A DNA stretch of 64,000 bases from JAFGJQ01 sp964586145 (lineage in GTDB: Bacteria > Planctomycetota > Phycisphaerae > UBA1845), in contig CAZPHH010000007.1 in the NCBI GenBank assembly GCA_964586145.1, positions 20,638-84,637 of the forward strand. Reading direction: 5' to 3'. Position numbers and translations under genes: made by a program. Positions 1-9,699 of the stretch are shown here, in pieces. A model generated the notes under the pieces. That model ran no database searches. It saw only the letters and a program-made list of their open reading frames with translations, and was not told the DNA's origin. How positions within the stretch are numbered: the stretch's first letter is position 1; each line of letters opens with the position of its first letter.

Positions 1-56
1 ATCGGCGATTCGATTGCCGGCAGATACAAACCCGACCGCGGAAGGAGGCCGTCTGC

Positions 57-2549
57 ATGCCTGGTGGAAACGTCCCCCACGAGTGGCTTGAACCCGCATC
101 CCCCGGCGCGGGATGCACGCGCCGCCACGCCATCAAGACCTTTGTCGCCGCTGCCGGGGGGCTGGTGCTGGGCGGCCCGTTGAGCCGGGCGTGGGCCGAT
201 TCGCCCTGGGGTGAGACGATCCAGTCCGAGTATCTCACACCCGACGGGCAGCTTCTCAGGATCGGGCCGGGGCATCGCTACCACGTCTCCGAGCGGCAAA
301 TCGCTCCCATTCTGCTTCGAGACGCAGGGAGCAACCGGCTCTGCACGGTCTGGACGGGCCTGCACGAGAATCGCGAACGAGTGTTGCTGCGCTGGTTCTC
401 ACCGGAGGATTCGTCGTGGGGGCCTGTATGCACCGCCGACAACGGGGCGCAGGCGGGCCTTGCGGGCGCCGCGACGGCAGCCCCGATCGGCGACGGCAGT
501 CTCATCGCGTGGCCCGAGTTTTCCGATGGCCGGTGGAGCGTTCAATCCAGGCGGCTGAGCAAAAAGGGCGATTTTGACGCGAACGTGATTCCGCTGGCCG
601 GCCCGGGTGATCCCGGGGCCGTGCATACGCGGCCTGCGCTTGCCGCACTGGGTGATTTGGCCCTCGTGGTCTGGCAGGCACGCTCAGACAAGAGCGGCAC
701 GTTTGCGATCTACGGCCGGCGGCTGGGCCCCGAAGGAATGCCGATGGGCGAACCGTTCGAGATTGCCGAGCACGCCGGGAAGGATTGCATGCGGCCGGCC
801 GTCGCGGCCGTTGAAGATGGCAAGCGGTTTGCCGTGGTCCACGACCGGCAGGACGCGCCCGGCACGCAAAACGTCCACCTGACGTTCGTCGACGCGGCCA
901 CCGGCCGGTGCGGCGACGCGCTGGCGGTCACGTCGCATCCGGCCTCCGACGTGGCGGCGGACGTGGCCGTCTCTGCGGACGGCCGACTGGTGTGGGTCGG
1001 CTGGCACAGCAATCGCAGCGGCGACGGCGCGTGGGACATCCCACGCTGGTATCACCTGGCCGCGTTGGACGTCCAGACCGGCCAATGGTTCGAGCCGGCC
1101 CGCGAGCCCGCCGGTCGCGACTTGAACGCCCGCGGCAGCATCCAGGGTTTCGAGTTCGTGCGGTTGGCCGTCGCCCCCGGCGGGGCGATCTGCGTGCTCG
1201 GCCGGCCGTCGCACGGGTTCTACCTGCAGTACTTCAGCGGCGACGAGGTGAGCCCCTTGTATCGGCTTCCCGAAGACGGCTGGGGCGGCCGCGGCAGGCA
1301 GATCAGCGCTGTGTTCAATGGCGAGGGAGCCCTGTGGTGCGCCCGGCGGGACCTGCGTACGAACGCGCTCCATCGCATCGACGGCTTCGGAGATTCGTTG
1401 AAGCCGCCGGCGCTGAAGCCACGGAGCGAGCCGCAGAATGGGAAGAGCCGGGTGTTGCGCGGGGTCACCGCGAAGTACTCGTGGCCGGAGCCGCCCAAGG
1501 GCGCCCCGGCGTTCAACCTGTATTTCGGTGACATCCACGGCCACTCGTGGCAGAGCGACGGTATGGGTGATCCGGAAGATTCGTACGTTCGCGCCCGGGA
1601 CGTCTTTCATGACGATTTCCACGTGCTGACCGACCACGATTCCTTCGTCGGGAAGCGGCTCACTGATGCCCAGTGGCAGGAGCAGAAAGACCTTGTTGAG
1701 CATTATCACAGGCCGGGCGCGTTCGTGACCCTGTTCGGCCAGGAGTGGACCACGCCGCGTCCGGGCAACCCGCACGGCTGGGGTCACTTCAACGTCTACA
1801 CGGCCGATCCACGGATTCCGCTGTTCGACCACATGGAGCCGGCCACCCGCGACCTGCCCGACCTTTACCGGGCGATCCGCGACTACCGCGCCATCGCCAT
1901 CCCGCACCACATCGGCTGGACCGGCGTCCCCTGGGAGCAGTTTGATCCAGACCTTACGCCGGCGCTGGAAATCTGCTCGGTGCACGGCGCGTTCGAGTAC
2001 GAGGGCAACCGGCCCGTCCCGCATCGCGGCGGCATGAAGGGCCACTTCCTTCAGGACGGCTTGCTGGCCGGCAAGCGAATCGGCGTGGTGGGCGGCTCCG
2101 ACCAGCACGGTCTGATCTGGCAGCACGGCGTGTGCTGGAAGCGGAATGCATACCGCGCCGGGCTGACCGGCGTCTGGGCGCCGGAGCTGACGCGGGAGGC
2201 CATTCTCGACGCCATCCGCGCCCGCCGGACCTTCGCCACCACCGGTGTGAAGCTGTGCCTGTGGTTCTTCTGCGACGGTCATCCGATGGGCAGCGAGCTG
2301 CAACTTTCGGAATCGCCGAAGTTTACCGTAAATGTCGCCGTACCGCCCGAGGAAGGGCAGCTTCACACGCTGGAGCTTGTTCGCGACGGCGAGGTCATCC
2401 ACTGCTTTGGCGGCGAAGGGCAGCAGAGTCGGTACACTTTTGCGGACGAGCAACCGCCGCAGCGCGATGTGTCGTTTTACTACCTGCGGGTTACACTGCG
2501 CGACAACAACATGGCGTGGTCCAGCCCGATCTGGGTGAAACGGGCCTGA
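57..2549 (+). CDS. Exported PHP/DUF3604-like putative metallohydrolase
   Basis: An 830-residue protein. The start is supported by AAGGAGG at 42-48, eight bases upstream. Residues about 20-48 look like a Tat signal (TRRHAIK followed by a hydrophobic stretch and an Ala-rich cleavage region). Residues 50-480 form a long beta-rich region, possibly a propeller, judging from repeated short strand patterns. The C-terminal half carries a PHP-like metal site: GDIHGHS with D492, H494 and H496, then LTDHDS with D526, H527 and D528, then later His-rich motifs (IPHHIGW, GGSDQHG). This matches DUF3604-type proteins, often found with sulfatases and glycosidases. The substrate is unknown; phosphoesterase or glycan-related hydrolysis is an inference. 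It lies 66 bases before an exported wall hydrolase on the same strand. Confidence 0.72.
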   Translation: MPGGNVPHEWLEPASPGAGCTRRHAIKTFVAAAGGLVLGGPLSRAWADSPWGETIQSEYLTPDGQLLRIGPGHRYHVSERQIAPILLRDAGSNRLCTVWTGLHENRERVLLRWFSPEDSSWGPVCTADNGAQAGLAGAATAAPIGDGSLIAWPEFSDGRWSVQSRRLSKKGDFDANVIPLAGPGDPGAVHTRPALAALGDLALVVWQARSDKSGTFAIYGRRLGPEGMPMGEPFEIAEHAGKDCMRPAVAAVEDGKRFAVVHDRQDAPGTQNVHLTFVDAATGRCGDALAVTSHPASDVAADVAVSADGRLVWVGWHSNRSGDGAWDIPRWYHLAALDVQTGQWFEPAREPAGRDLNARGSIQGFEFVRLAVAPGGAICVLGRPSHGFYLQYFSGDEVSPLYRLPEDGWGGRGRQISAVFNGEGALWCARRDLRTNALHRIDGFGDSLKPPALKPRSEPQNGKSRVLRGVTAKYSWPEPPKGAPAFNLYFGDIHGHSWQSDGMGDPEDSYVRARDVFHDDFHVLTDHDSFVGKRLTDAQWQEQKDLVEHYHRPGAFVTLFGQEWTTPRPGNPHGWGHFNVYTADPRIPLFDHMEPATRDLPDLYRAIRDYRAIAIPHHIGWTGVPWEQFDPDLTPALEICSVHGAFEYEGNRPVPHRGGMKGHFLQDGLLAGKRIGVVGGSDQHGLIWQHGVCWKRNAYRAGLTGVWAPELTREAILDAIRARRTFATTGVKLCLWFFCDGHPMGSELQLSESPKFTVNVAVPPEEGQLHTLELVRDGEVIHCFGGEGQQSRYTFADEQPPQRDVSFYYLRVTLRDNNMAWSSPIWVKRA

Positions 2550-2615
2550 TGGGATTGGGTGCCGCAGGCCACAGGAGTGGAACGGAGTATACGAAATCCG
2601 TGAAAGGGATCCGCA

Positions 2616-4403
2616 ATGATGCAGTTGCTTCTCGTCGTTCTGGCGGCCTCGACCGCACAGGGAAAAGGGCCGGCCATGAGTAGCCAGGCACCGGTGGAAG
2701 CGGTGATCGAATCTTACCAGCCCGCCTGGATGCCGCCGGCCGGCGAGCTGCAGGGCCTGGTGGTGATTCTGGATCCGCTTGGCGGCGGGGCGACGGCGCC
2801 GGCCGACCGATCGCGCGACGACCTGGCCCTTAAAACCGCGGCCCACCTGTACCACCTGGTGCGCCAGGCCGGCGGCGTGTCCGTGATGACGCGGGCCGAT
2901 GACCGCGCGTTGCCGACGGCCGACGGCGGGCCGGCAAAGGCCCTGGCAGAGGTCTGCGAGCAGCACAAGGCGGACCTCGTGCTCACGATCGGGTTTGACA
3001 TTGGGGAAGCCGTGCGGGCCGTGCCTGTGGCGAATGATGCCGTGTCCAGGGCGATCGCGGAATCCCTGTCGCCCCCGACCGCCAAACAACCGGCGCACCC
3101 GCGTGGTCGACTGAGTGTGCCCGGCGCAGCGGTCTGGTTCAACGCTCCTGACGGGTCGATGCTAACCGGCCGGCGGAAGGCATTCCATCGCGAGTGTGCG
3201 GAAGCGCTGTACAAAGCCATTGCGCAGGCCGCCAACCGCAACCGGGAGGCGCTGAACCTGGCGCCGTTGGACTCGGGTGACGACACGGAGCCGGCCGACG
3301 CGGATTCCGTGCCTCACTATCCGCGCCCCAGCCTGAACCGACGGCTGACCGCGGCCGCGCGCCGCGTGTGGCCGGAGGGCAGGCTGCCGATCGAGAAGGC
3401 GGCGTGGTTCTGCGACCTGTACTGCCGCGCGAACCTGAGCGATCGGACCGCCATCTATCTCAAGCCGGAGGTCCGGGTGGAAGGCGAGACGGTCATCGTG
3501 GGCGGGGCGACGAACATGGCGATCCTGCGGGACACGCTGGCTGACGCCCTGAAGGCGGTGGGGGTCGCGAACGTGCGCAATGAGATGAAGCTGCTGCCGG
3601 AGGAAGGCCGGCTGGGCGACAAGCGATTCGGGGTCTGCGTGGCCCCGATGGCCCTGACCTTTGCCGAGCCGTCGGAATCCGCGCCGCTGCAGACGCAGCT
3701 TCTCTACGGCGAGCCGCTGTTCCTGCTGGATCATGACGCGGCGCGGGGGTACTACTTGCTGCACGGAGCGGACGGCTACTGGGGCTGGGTGCGGGAGTCC
3801 TGCGTGCGGCCGATGACGGAAGCGGAATTCCGCACCTATGCCGGCGCCGTGCCGGCCGTACTGCTGAAAGACGTGGAGGTCGGCGAGCACCGGATCAGCC
3901 GCGGAGCGATGCTGCCCGTGGCGAAGAAGTCCGACTCCGGCGTGCAGCTCATGCACCTGGGCGGGGGGACCTTCGAGGCGCCGATCGCGGACGTGCGGAT
4001 CCTCGATGACGCATCCCAGGCCCGCCACCGCGTGCAATGGGCGCTGGAGTTCCTGCACACGCCGTACGTGTTCGGCGCCCTGTCCTCCGCGGGGCTGGAT
4101 TGCAGCGGCCTGGTCCGCAACGTGAACGCGCAGGCGGGCATCGCCGTCCCGCGCGACGCGGCCCAGCAGTTTCTGACCGGGCGGCTGGTGGCCACACGCT
4201 GGTGCATGGACGGCATCCGGCCTGGAGACAACCTGTTTTTCGTCGACCGCACCGGGAAGATCTACCACGTGGCCATCGCCATGAACTCGACGCACTTCGT
4301 GCATGCCGCGCCGCCGGAGGTGAAGATCAACAGCCTGAAGGAAGGAGACCGGCTCTTCTCCGAGTACCGGGCCGAATCGTTCCTGGGCGCGAAACGGTGG
4401 TGA
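2616..4403 (+). CDS. Exported NlpC/P60 cell-wall hydrolase with degenerate amidase-like domain
   Basis: A 595-residue protein with a short N-terminal hydrophobic signal. Residues about 48-215 resemble an Amidase_3 (N-acetylmuramoyl-L-alanine amidase) fold, but the zinc-binding DPGHGG motif reads DPLGGG, so a key His is missing. Residues about 345-465 look like two SH3-type wall-binding modules. The C-terminus (about 470-590) is a clear NlpC/P60 peptidase with C496 (LDCSGLV), H551 (YHVAIAM) and H563 (FVHAAPP) as the expected catalytic residues. The inferred role is cleavage of peptidoglycan stem peptides, with the amidase-like part serving for binding or structure. It follows the PHP-like gene by 66 bases and may be cotranscribed. 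AAAGGGA lies about 8 bases before the start. Confidence 0.82.
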   Translation: MMQLLLVVLAASTAQGKGPAMSSQAPVEAVIESYQPAWMPPAGELQGLVVILDPLGGGATAPADRSRDDLALKTAAHLYHLVRQAGGVSVMTRADDRALPTADGGPAKALAEVCEQHKADLVLTIGFDIGEAVRAVPVANDAVSRAIAESLSPPTAKQPAHPRGRLSVPGAAVWFNAPDGSMLTGRRKAFHRECAEALYKAIAQAANRNREALNLAPLDSGDDTEPADADSVPHYPRPSLNRRLTAAARRVWPEGRLPIEKAAWFCDLYCRANLSDRTAIYLKPEVRVEGETVIVGGATNMAILRDTLADALKAVGVANVRNEMKLLPEEGRLGDKRFGVCVAPMALTFAEPSESAPLQTQLLYGEPLFLLDHDAARGYYLLHGADGYWGWVRESCVRPMTEAEFRTYAGAVPAVLLKDVEVGEHRISRGAMLPVAKKSDSGVQLMHLGGGTFEAPIADVRILDDASQARHRVQWALEFLHTPYVFGALSSAGLDCSGLVRNVNAQAGIAVPRDAAQQFLTGRLVATRWCMDGIRPGDNLFFVDRTGKIYHVAIAMNSTHFVHAAPPEVKINSLKEGDRLFSEYRAESFLGAKRW

Positions 4404-4512
4404 GTGCGGCCTTCGGCGGCCGGAATAGCGACGAAGCGACGAAGGGGCGGCGGGGCAATGGGGTCGGCTGCGACGGCTGATGTGTTGGGCCCGTTCTGTC
4501 GGAGGTGATTCG

Positions 4513-6153
4513 ATGGTTGCTCGCCATCTTGCTGTGTGGATTGTCGGATTGGTGTTTGCGGTTCCCGTGGCTGCCGGAGAGAAGAAGATGATCATTCCAC
4601 CCGTGCCTGCGCCGGACCGGATCGCCGCTGCCCCGAGTTTCGGGCCGGACGAGCGCATCGTGGCCACGCATTACTTCTACTGGTACCGCTGGCCGGATGA
4701 GCATTTCTTTGATGACCCGGCGCACACGCACGATCTGCTGCGACAGCACTTCCCGGACGAACGCGAAGTGAGCTACGAATCTGCGACCTGGCACCGGCGT
4801 CAGATGAAGGACCTGCTGGCAGCGGGGATCGACGCGGCGCTGCTGGTGTACTGGGGCGCGCCAAACCAGTATGAGAAGCCGGATGTCCGGTTCTCCGTGT
4901 ACGGCATTCCGCCCCTGGTGGAGGCTCTGGACGAACTGGCGAAGGAAGGGAAGACGCCGCGGATCGGGTTGTTCTACGACACGTCCACGCTGCTGGCCAA
5001 CCACGCGTTCACGGAGCCTCGCGAACAGAACGTCGACCTGCGCACGGACGAGGGAAAGGACATCTTCTATCGCACCATCCGCGACTTCTTCTGCCTGGTT
5101 CCGCCGCGGCACTGGGCCTGTGTGGACGGCCGGCCGCTGGTGCAGTTGTACGAGTCCGCGTTTGCAGCCGGGCACGACCAGGGCACGATCGATTACGTGT
5201 ACAAGCGGTTTGCGGAGGATTTCGACGGCCGGCGTCCGTTTGTCGTGGCCGGTCCGGCGTGGACGTTCACGGCGGACGCCCGCACGGGCTGGGGTGCGGC
5301 GCTGTTCGGGCCGATCCTCGGAGAGGGCGCCGCCCAGGTGGGGCCGGGATATGACGATTCGCCCGTGCCGGGCCGGAATACGCCGACCCGCGATCGGCTG
5401 GGCGGCGGGTACTACGCCGCGTCCTGGCTGCTGGCGTTGCAGGCCAAGCCCCGCCTGGTCATCGTCGAGACGTGGAACGAGATGCACGAGGGCACGCCCA
5501 TCTGCGAGAGCGTGGAGGACGGCCGCTTCTATATCGACCTGACACGCCGGTTCGCGGATCTCTTCAAGGCGGGCCGAGCTCCGGAGGCCGACGACTGGTC
5601 GAAGGCCGTCCGCTCGTTGCTGGGTGCGGACAAGTCGAAACGGGAGGGCCGCCGATTCGCGAGCCGGTTGAGGTTGTCCTGCCGGGCGGAGGCGGGCGGC
5701 AAACTGGTGGAGGAGGGGTTGCGGGTGTGCGCCGGCGTGGAGGATGGACCGTATACCATCACGGAGCTGGAGGGCACGCCGTGCATCCGGACACGGCGCA
5801 GCATCGGGGACAACCGATATCTCTACATTGACATCGCGGACCCGTACTACTACGACCATCGGGGCACGATCACCGTTGAGTTCACGTATTGGGATGCCGG
5901 CCGCCAGCCGATCGTGGTCCATTACAATGCGGTCTCAGACACCGGATCGCCGGCCGATCGCTACCGGCCATGCCCGCAAACCGTCACACGCACGGACACG
6001 AAGGCCTGGAAAACGGCCGTCCTCCGGCTGACGGATGCCCGCTGCGCGAACGGCCAGAACGGGGGCGCGGACTTCCGTTTTCACTCGCCCAACGACGACC
6101 TGGTCATCCGCGAAATCGAGGTTTCCAAGCTCCCCGAGCGTTATGGCGAGTAG
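4513..6153 (+). CDS. Exported GH99-like/DUF5010-type putative glycoside hydrolase
   Basis: The start at 4513 is chosen over an in-frame start at 4480 because GGAGGTGA sits at 4501-4508 and the shorter form begins with a clean signal peptide (MVARHLAVWIVGLVFAVPVAAG). The protein has 546 residues. Residues about 40-370 contain motifs of a TIM-barrel sugar hydrolase of the GH99/WbsX or DUF5010 type: THYFYWYRWPDE near the N-terminus, an AGIDAALLVYWG strand and ETWNEMHEG with N322, E323 and E326. A C-terminal segment of about 150 residues looks beta-sandwich-like and could bind carbohydrate. Its substrate cannot be read from the sequence. It belongs to the exported glycan block at the left of the window. 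Confidence 0.62.
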   Translation: MVARHLAVWIVGLVFAVPVAAGEKKMIIPPVPAPDRIAAAPSFGPDERIVATHYFYWYRWPDEHFFDDPAHTHDLLRQHFPDEREVSYESATWHRRQMKDLLAAGIDAALLVYWGAPNQYEKPDVRFSVYGIPPLVEALDELAKEGKTPRIGLFYDTSTLLANHAFTEPREQNVDLRTDEGKDIFYRTIRDFFCLVPPRHWACVDGRPLVQLYESAFAAGHDQGTIDYVYKRFAEDFDGRRPFVVAGPAWTFTADARTGWGAALFGPILGEGAAQVGPGYDDSPVPGRNTPTRDRLGGGYYAASWLLALQAKPRLVIVETWNEMHEGTPICESVEDGRFYIDLTRRFADLFKAGRAPEADDWSKAVRSLLGADKSKREGRRFASRLRLSCRAEAGGKLVEEGLRVCAGVEDGPYTITELEGTPCIRTRRSIGDNRYLYIDIADPYYYDHRGTITVEFTYWDAGRQPIVVHYNAVSDTGSPADRYRPCPQTVTRTDTKAWKTAVLRLTDARCANGQNGGADFRFHSPNDDLVIREIEVSKLPERYGE

Positions 6154-6272
6154 TTTCCACCCAAAGCCGGTGGGGATCGCTTGCCGGGACACTCTGGCCG
6201 GGGTACCAATAGGCGAGCGACCGGGTGCGGTCCGGTCGCGGCAAATCCACAGAAAAAGTGAGGGCGCAAATC

Positions 6273-7004
6273 ATGCAACGGAATGCGAATTCAATCGCCA
6301 GGATTGGGCGAGCTCGGCGGTGGGCACGGTGGGTGCTTTCCGGGGGTGGGGTTTTCAGCGTCTGGACGGGGCTGGCAGGCTGCGCCGCGCTGGCCGGTGT
6401 GGGGGCGGGGGCGGCCGCCGGGTTGCTGGCCGGCGTGTTTCTCGGCCGGGTTCAGGCGACTTTTGCCGCCACGGCCCGGTCGTACCAGTTTTCGGAGCGG
6501 GGCGATTCCCGGGTGCGGTTCGGCGGCAACCCGTACAGCAACATCCTCCTGACGAACTTCCAGGGCCGGCTGCCCGGGTTTCACCTGGTGTTCATCAACA
6601 TCAACACCAAGGGAATGTCCGCCGCGCAGGCCGACGACGCGCCGCTGTACAACACGGACGTGGGCATCGATTTTGACACCGTGCCGCCGAGTCTCGTCGG
6701 AACGATCACCAGCGAGGACGGTAGCGAAACCTACAGCCTCGCCGAGTTGTACCCCACCGTGGGACCGGTGTCGGTCAGCCTCTCCGGCATAGACTCGGAT
6801 GGGCGCGTCAGCATACGTTTCACGATCGAAGCGGAGAACGCTGACGGGGATTACCTGGAGTACAGCCTCACCTGGCATGCCCAACTCAGCGCCGCCGGCG
6901 TTTCGCTGGACGGGGACGTGGACATCGAGCGCGTGCTCACGACCCAGGCCGGCGAAGAGATCGTCGTGACCGGCACAGGGTCAATGAACACGGTGAAGCA
7001 GTAG
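6273..7004 (+). CDS. Putative lipoprotein of unknown function
   Basis: A longer frame opens at 6225, but GAGGG at 6260-6264 and an Arg-rich signal sequence favour the ATG at 6273, giving 243 residues. The signal ends in a lipobox (LAGC) with Cys37 as the likely lipidated residue. A Gly/Ala-rich hydrophobic stretch follows immediately and could be a second membrane segment. The rest is predicted to be beta-rich and acidic, with no recognisable domain. It is the last plus-strand gene before a convergent pair, so it may end the preceding glycan operon. Function unknown. Confidence 0.6.
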   Translation: MQRNANSIARIGRARRWARWVLSGGGVFSVWTGLAGCAALAGVGAGAAAGLLAGVFLGRVQATFAATARSYQFSERGDSRVRFGGNPYSNILLTNFQGRLPGFHLVFININTKGMSAAQADDAPLYNTDVGIDFDTVPPSLVGTITSEDGSETYSLAELYPTVGPVSVSLSGIDSDGRVSIRFTIEAENADGDYLEYSLTWHAQLSAAGVSLDGDVDIERVLTTQAGEEIVVTGTGSMNTVKQ

Positions 7005-7022
7005 ACGGGTCGCGGAAAGGGC

Positions 7023-7115
7023 GCCGGCCACGCCGGCACCGGCCGGAATGGTCGACGCCCGTTGTGGCCCAGTGCCCGCCCGCAAATCGCAGGCGGCGGC
7101 ACACATAGCCGCCGC
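7023..7115. terminator. Hairpins between convergent genes
   Basis: Two perfect stems lie between the convergent ends of the lipoprotein genes. The first is GCCGGC/GCCGGC with a 3-base loop at 7023-7037. The second is GCGGCGGC/GCCGCCGC with a 7-base loop at 7093-7115. There is no T tract, so a bidirectional terminator is an inference from position. Confidence 0.4.
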
Positions 7116-7160
7116 GCTCGCTGTGCGCTGACGTCCCCCTGCACGCCTTGCCCCGCCCGC

Positions 7161-7667
7161 TTACTCCGTTTCGCCCTCCTCGGGAAACTGCATGGCGAGG
7201 ATGGCCTTCAGCGGATCCTTGTCAAACTTCTCTTTGCACGCCGGTGTGCAGAAGTGCATCGTGTAGCCTTCGACCACGATCGTGTTCTCGTCGCTGCCGT
7301 CCATGGCCAGGTTGCAGGCCGGACATTTCGTGATCACCTTGTCCTCCGCCCCATCCAGGGCGTCCGCCCGGGCGAGAATCGCGACCACCTCGGCCTTTGC
7401 CTCGCCGGTCAGCTCCTCCTTGGCGTCCTTGATGACGTCCGACACCGCTCCGGCCGCGGCGTCCACGGCGTCTCCCGCCTTTTCCACGGTGTCCTCTGCG
7501 GTGTCTTTCGCGGCGTCCAGAGCTTCGTCGATCTTGGCGCCCACCGTCTCGCCTTCCGCCGGCTTCGGCGGAGCGGGTTGTTCCTCCTTCTTGCAGCCGG
7601 CGCCGGCCAGGAATGCAGCCACCACGAGCACGCTGGCCGCGTGCCACCACGTTCGCATCGCGTTCAT
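7161..7667 (-). CDS. Lipoprotein with TRASH/YHS-like metal-binding C-terminus
   Basis: The start at 7667 is preceded by GGAGGAG (7673-7679 on the complement) and gives a classical lipoprotein signal ending in AGAGC followed by KKEE, for a 168-residue product. An Ala/Asp/Glu-rich helical spacer covers roughly residues 45-105. The C-terminal 50 residues contain CPAC and, 20-odd residues later, HFCTPAC, followed by KEKFDKDP. This is the pattern of TRASH/YHS-type small metal-binding domains found in heavy-metal sensors and chaperones. A role as a periplasmic metal (copper-type) binder is inferred. It lies downstream of the DUF2961 gene on the same strand with a 76-base gap. Confidence 0.7.
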   Translation of the reverse strand: MNAMRTWWHAASVLVVAAFLAGAGCKKEEQPAPPKPAEGETVGAKIDEALDAAKDTAEDTVEKAGDAVDAAAGAVSDVIKDAKEELTGEAKAEVVAILARADALDGAEDKVITKCPACNLAMDGSDENTIVVEGYTMHFCTPACKEKFDKDPLKAILAMQFPEEGETE

Positions 7668-7743
7668 AACGACTCCTCCATGAAAGGGTGTTCGTTCGCG
7701 CGGCGCCGATACGAGCGGCGCCCGTCCGGTCCGCTTCCCGCGG

Positions 7744-9699
7744 CTATTCGCGGGCAAGGAGCAGGTAATCCAGGCCGAAAAGGGTATTCGTGGACCTTTC
7801 GTTCTTACCTGCGATCTCTACGGTGATCGTGTTTTCACCCGCCTTGAGGACAAACGTGCCCAGAGTTCGCTCCTCGCCGGGCTTCACTCCGTCATTGTAC
7901 AGGTCGACCGGTTCCCCGGCGGGTTGTTCGTTTATGGAAAGCTGGGCAATTCCATAATCGCCGGCGGTGAGGAACCGGGCGATTACCCTGTACCGACCCG
8001 CCTCCTTCACCGGGAAGCCAAGCACCAGCCTGTCACCCGGCTTGTTGTCCGTCCACCACAGGTGCTTTTCCATGCTCAGACCGGTCCATTCCTGCGGCCG
8101 GACGTTGCCGGCAGACGCGATGATGCGGAAGTCCTCCGCCTCCAGCGCCCCGGCCACCTTGGGCGGGACATAGGGCGGCATCTCCGGCACCCGCAGGTCG
8201 GTGGCCGCCAGCGAGGCTACCCGGTCCTTGGCCCCCGGACGGGCGTACCAGTAGGTCATGGCCGCCACCGTCATCGTGATGTCCTCCGTCCAGTGCCAGA
8301 TCTCCATGTCAAACCGGAAGCTCTGGGCGAACGGGATGTTGTCGAGGACGTGCCAGCGGTTGACGGCTGTGTGGCCGTAGTTGCCCGGCCCGTCGCAGCG
8401 GGGCTGGTTGTGGTAGGCATGGACGAACAGGGCGGGGCTGCACCAGGCATACCCGAAGTAATCCTCAGTCCCCGTACCGAAGTGGCTGGGGAATGTTTCG
8501 CCGTCAACGTAAATCTTCTCGTCGCCTTCGCCCCACCACGTTTTGACCTTGTTGGCCACGTACTGGGCGGCCCCGACAAACACGCCCTGCCCGTCGATCT
8601 CGACGAAATTCCAGTCACGAAAGGGGCGCGTGGGGATGTCGTGCTCGATGCGCCACTTCGCGTGGAAATACATGGAGCGGTCGTCCCACGCGTAGGGCTC
8701 TGCGGCCATGCCGATGGCCACGGAGACGGGTTTGTCGGTGTGATTGGTCAGGGAGACCCTGGCCTCCTTGCGGAAGGGCATTCGCCAGTGAGACCACATC
8801 CGCCCGTTCTCGGCGACGCCCATCGGCAGGGATTCGTAGGGTGACCGGCCGGGGGCCGTGCCGAAAAAATCACCCAGCGGGGCGACCACGGTCGGCTGCC
8901 CGTCGAACTCCATCGTCAGGAGAACGCCGCGGAGCGCGGCGTCGGGGTCCGGTGCCTGGAGGTCTTCGACGGACAGCACCGCCACGGCGGCGGGGCCGGA
9001 CAGCGTTGCCACGAGTTCGGTTTTGCCCGGCTCCAGCTTGACCGGTTTGGTCCGGACCGTCACGTCCGGCGCGAGCGCCCTTGGCGTGTTCAGTTTTTTC
9101 GCGATGTCCTGGACGAGTGGCTTGAGTTCGTCCGCCTGAACCGGCGTGAAGGACTTCACGTTTGTCCCCGCCGGGTAGGTGCGGTAATTCACGTGATAGT
9201 AGAAGTCCTTCTCGTCACTGGTGACCTTGCACCACTTGGCGTAGGGGATCGGGAAGTAGCTGTTCCAGCCGGCGCTGCGGACATGGGCGATCGGTTCGGG
9301 GTTGTACGGCACCTTGCCGCTGAGGAAGTCGGCCATGGGGACTTCGATGACCGGTTCCGGGTCCTCGTCCACGTATACGCGGAGGATGCCCTTGGGGTTG
9401 GCGGACCAGATGCGCACGATGGCGCCGGGCCCTTCGGCGTCCATCAGGACGTACTCGGTGCGGTCCGGGCGGGTCTCTTCCCGCAGAAAGTGGCCGGCGT
9501 CCGCATTGGCAAACCAGTCCTGCTCGGGCGATTTGGACGCCCGGTCATAGCTGGAGAACTGGCGGCACGTGTACCACGGGTCCGGCAGGCGAGTCAGGCG
9601 GGGCAGGTCGGCCATCTCATCGAGGAGGGTGCGGAGTGATGTCTCCGAAGCCCCGGCGGAAGCGGCAAGCGCAAGAACGGCCAGGCATGAAGCGACCAT
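7744..9699 (-). CDS. Exported DUF2961-family protein
   Basis: The frame extends upstream to 9933, but the ATG at 9699 starts a clear signal peptide (MVASCLAVLALAASAGASE), giving 651 residues. The N-terminal part matches DUF2961: WYTCRQFSSYDRAS near the mature N-terminus, DAEGPGAIVRIWSANP, a HVNYRTYP segment and GTGTEDYFGYAWC. DUF2961 proteins resemble viral jelly-roll folds and include glycoside hydrolases acting on arabinofuranose or fructofuranose linkages, so a glycosidase role is likely though not provable here. The last 130 residues look like an appended carbohydrate-binding beta-sandwich (ending LFGLDYLLLARE). GGGAGAAG lies just upstream of the chosen start. It is divergent from the FGGY kinase gene. 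Confidence 0.8.
   Translation of the reverse strand: MVASCLAVLALAASAGASETSLRTLLDEMADLPRLTRLPDPWYTCRQFSSYDRASKSPEQDWFANADAGHFLREETRPDRTEYVLMDAEGPGAIVRIWSANPKGILRVYVDEDPEPVIEVPMADFLSGKVPYNPEPIAHVRSAGWNSYFPIPYAKWCKVTSDEKDFYYHVNYRTYPAGTNVKSFTPVQADELKPLVQDIAKKLNTPRALAPDVTVRTKPVKLEPGKTELVATLSGPAAVAVLSVEDLQAPDPDAALRGVLLTMEFDGQPTVVAPLGDFFGTAPGRSPYESLPMGVAENGRMWSHWRMPFRKEARVSLTNHTDKPVSVAIGMAAEPYAWDDRSMYFHAKWRIEHDIPTRPFRDWNFVEIDGQGVFVGAAQYVANKVKTWWGEGDEKIYVDGETFPSHFGTGTEDYFGYAWCSPALFVHAYHNQPRCDGPGNYGHTAVNRWHVLDNIPFAQSFRFDMEIWHWTEDITMTVAAMTYWYARPGAKDRVASLAATDLRVPEMPPYVPPKVAGALEAEDFRIIASAGNVRPQEWTGLSMEKHLWWTDNKPGDRLVLGFPVKEAGRYRVIARFLTAGDYGIAQLSINEQPAGEPVDLYNDGVKPGEERTLGTFVLKAGENTITVEIAGKNERSTNTLFGLDYLLLARE

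Noticed and set aside
684..3098. An 804-codon minus-strand frame
   Set aside because: Antisense to the PHP-like and NlpC/P60 genes; no ribosome-binding site, no domain and strongly biased composition.
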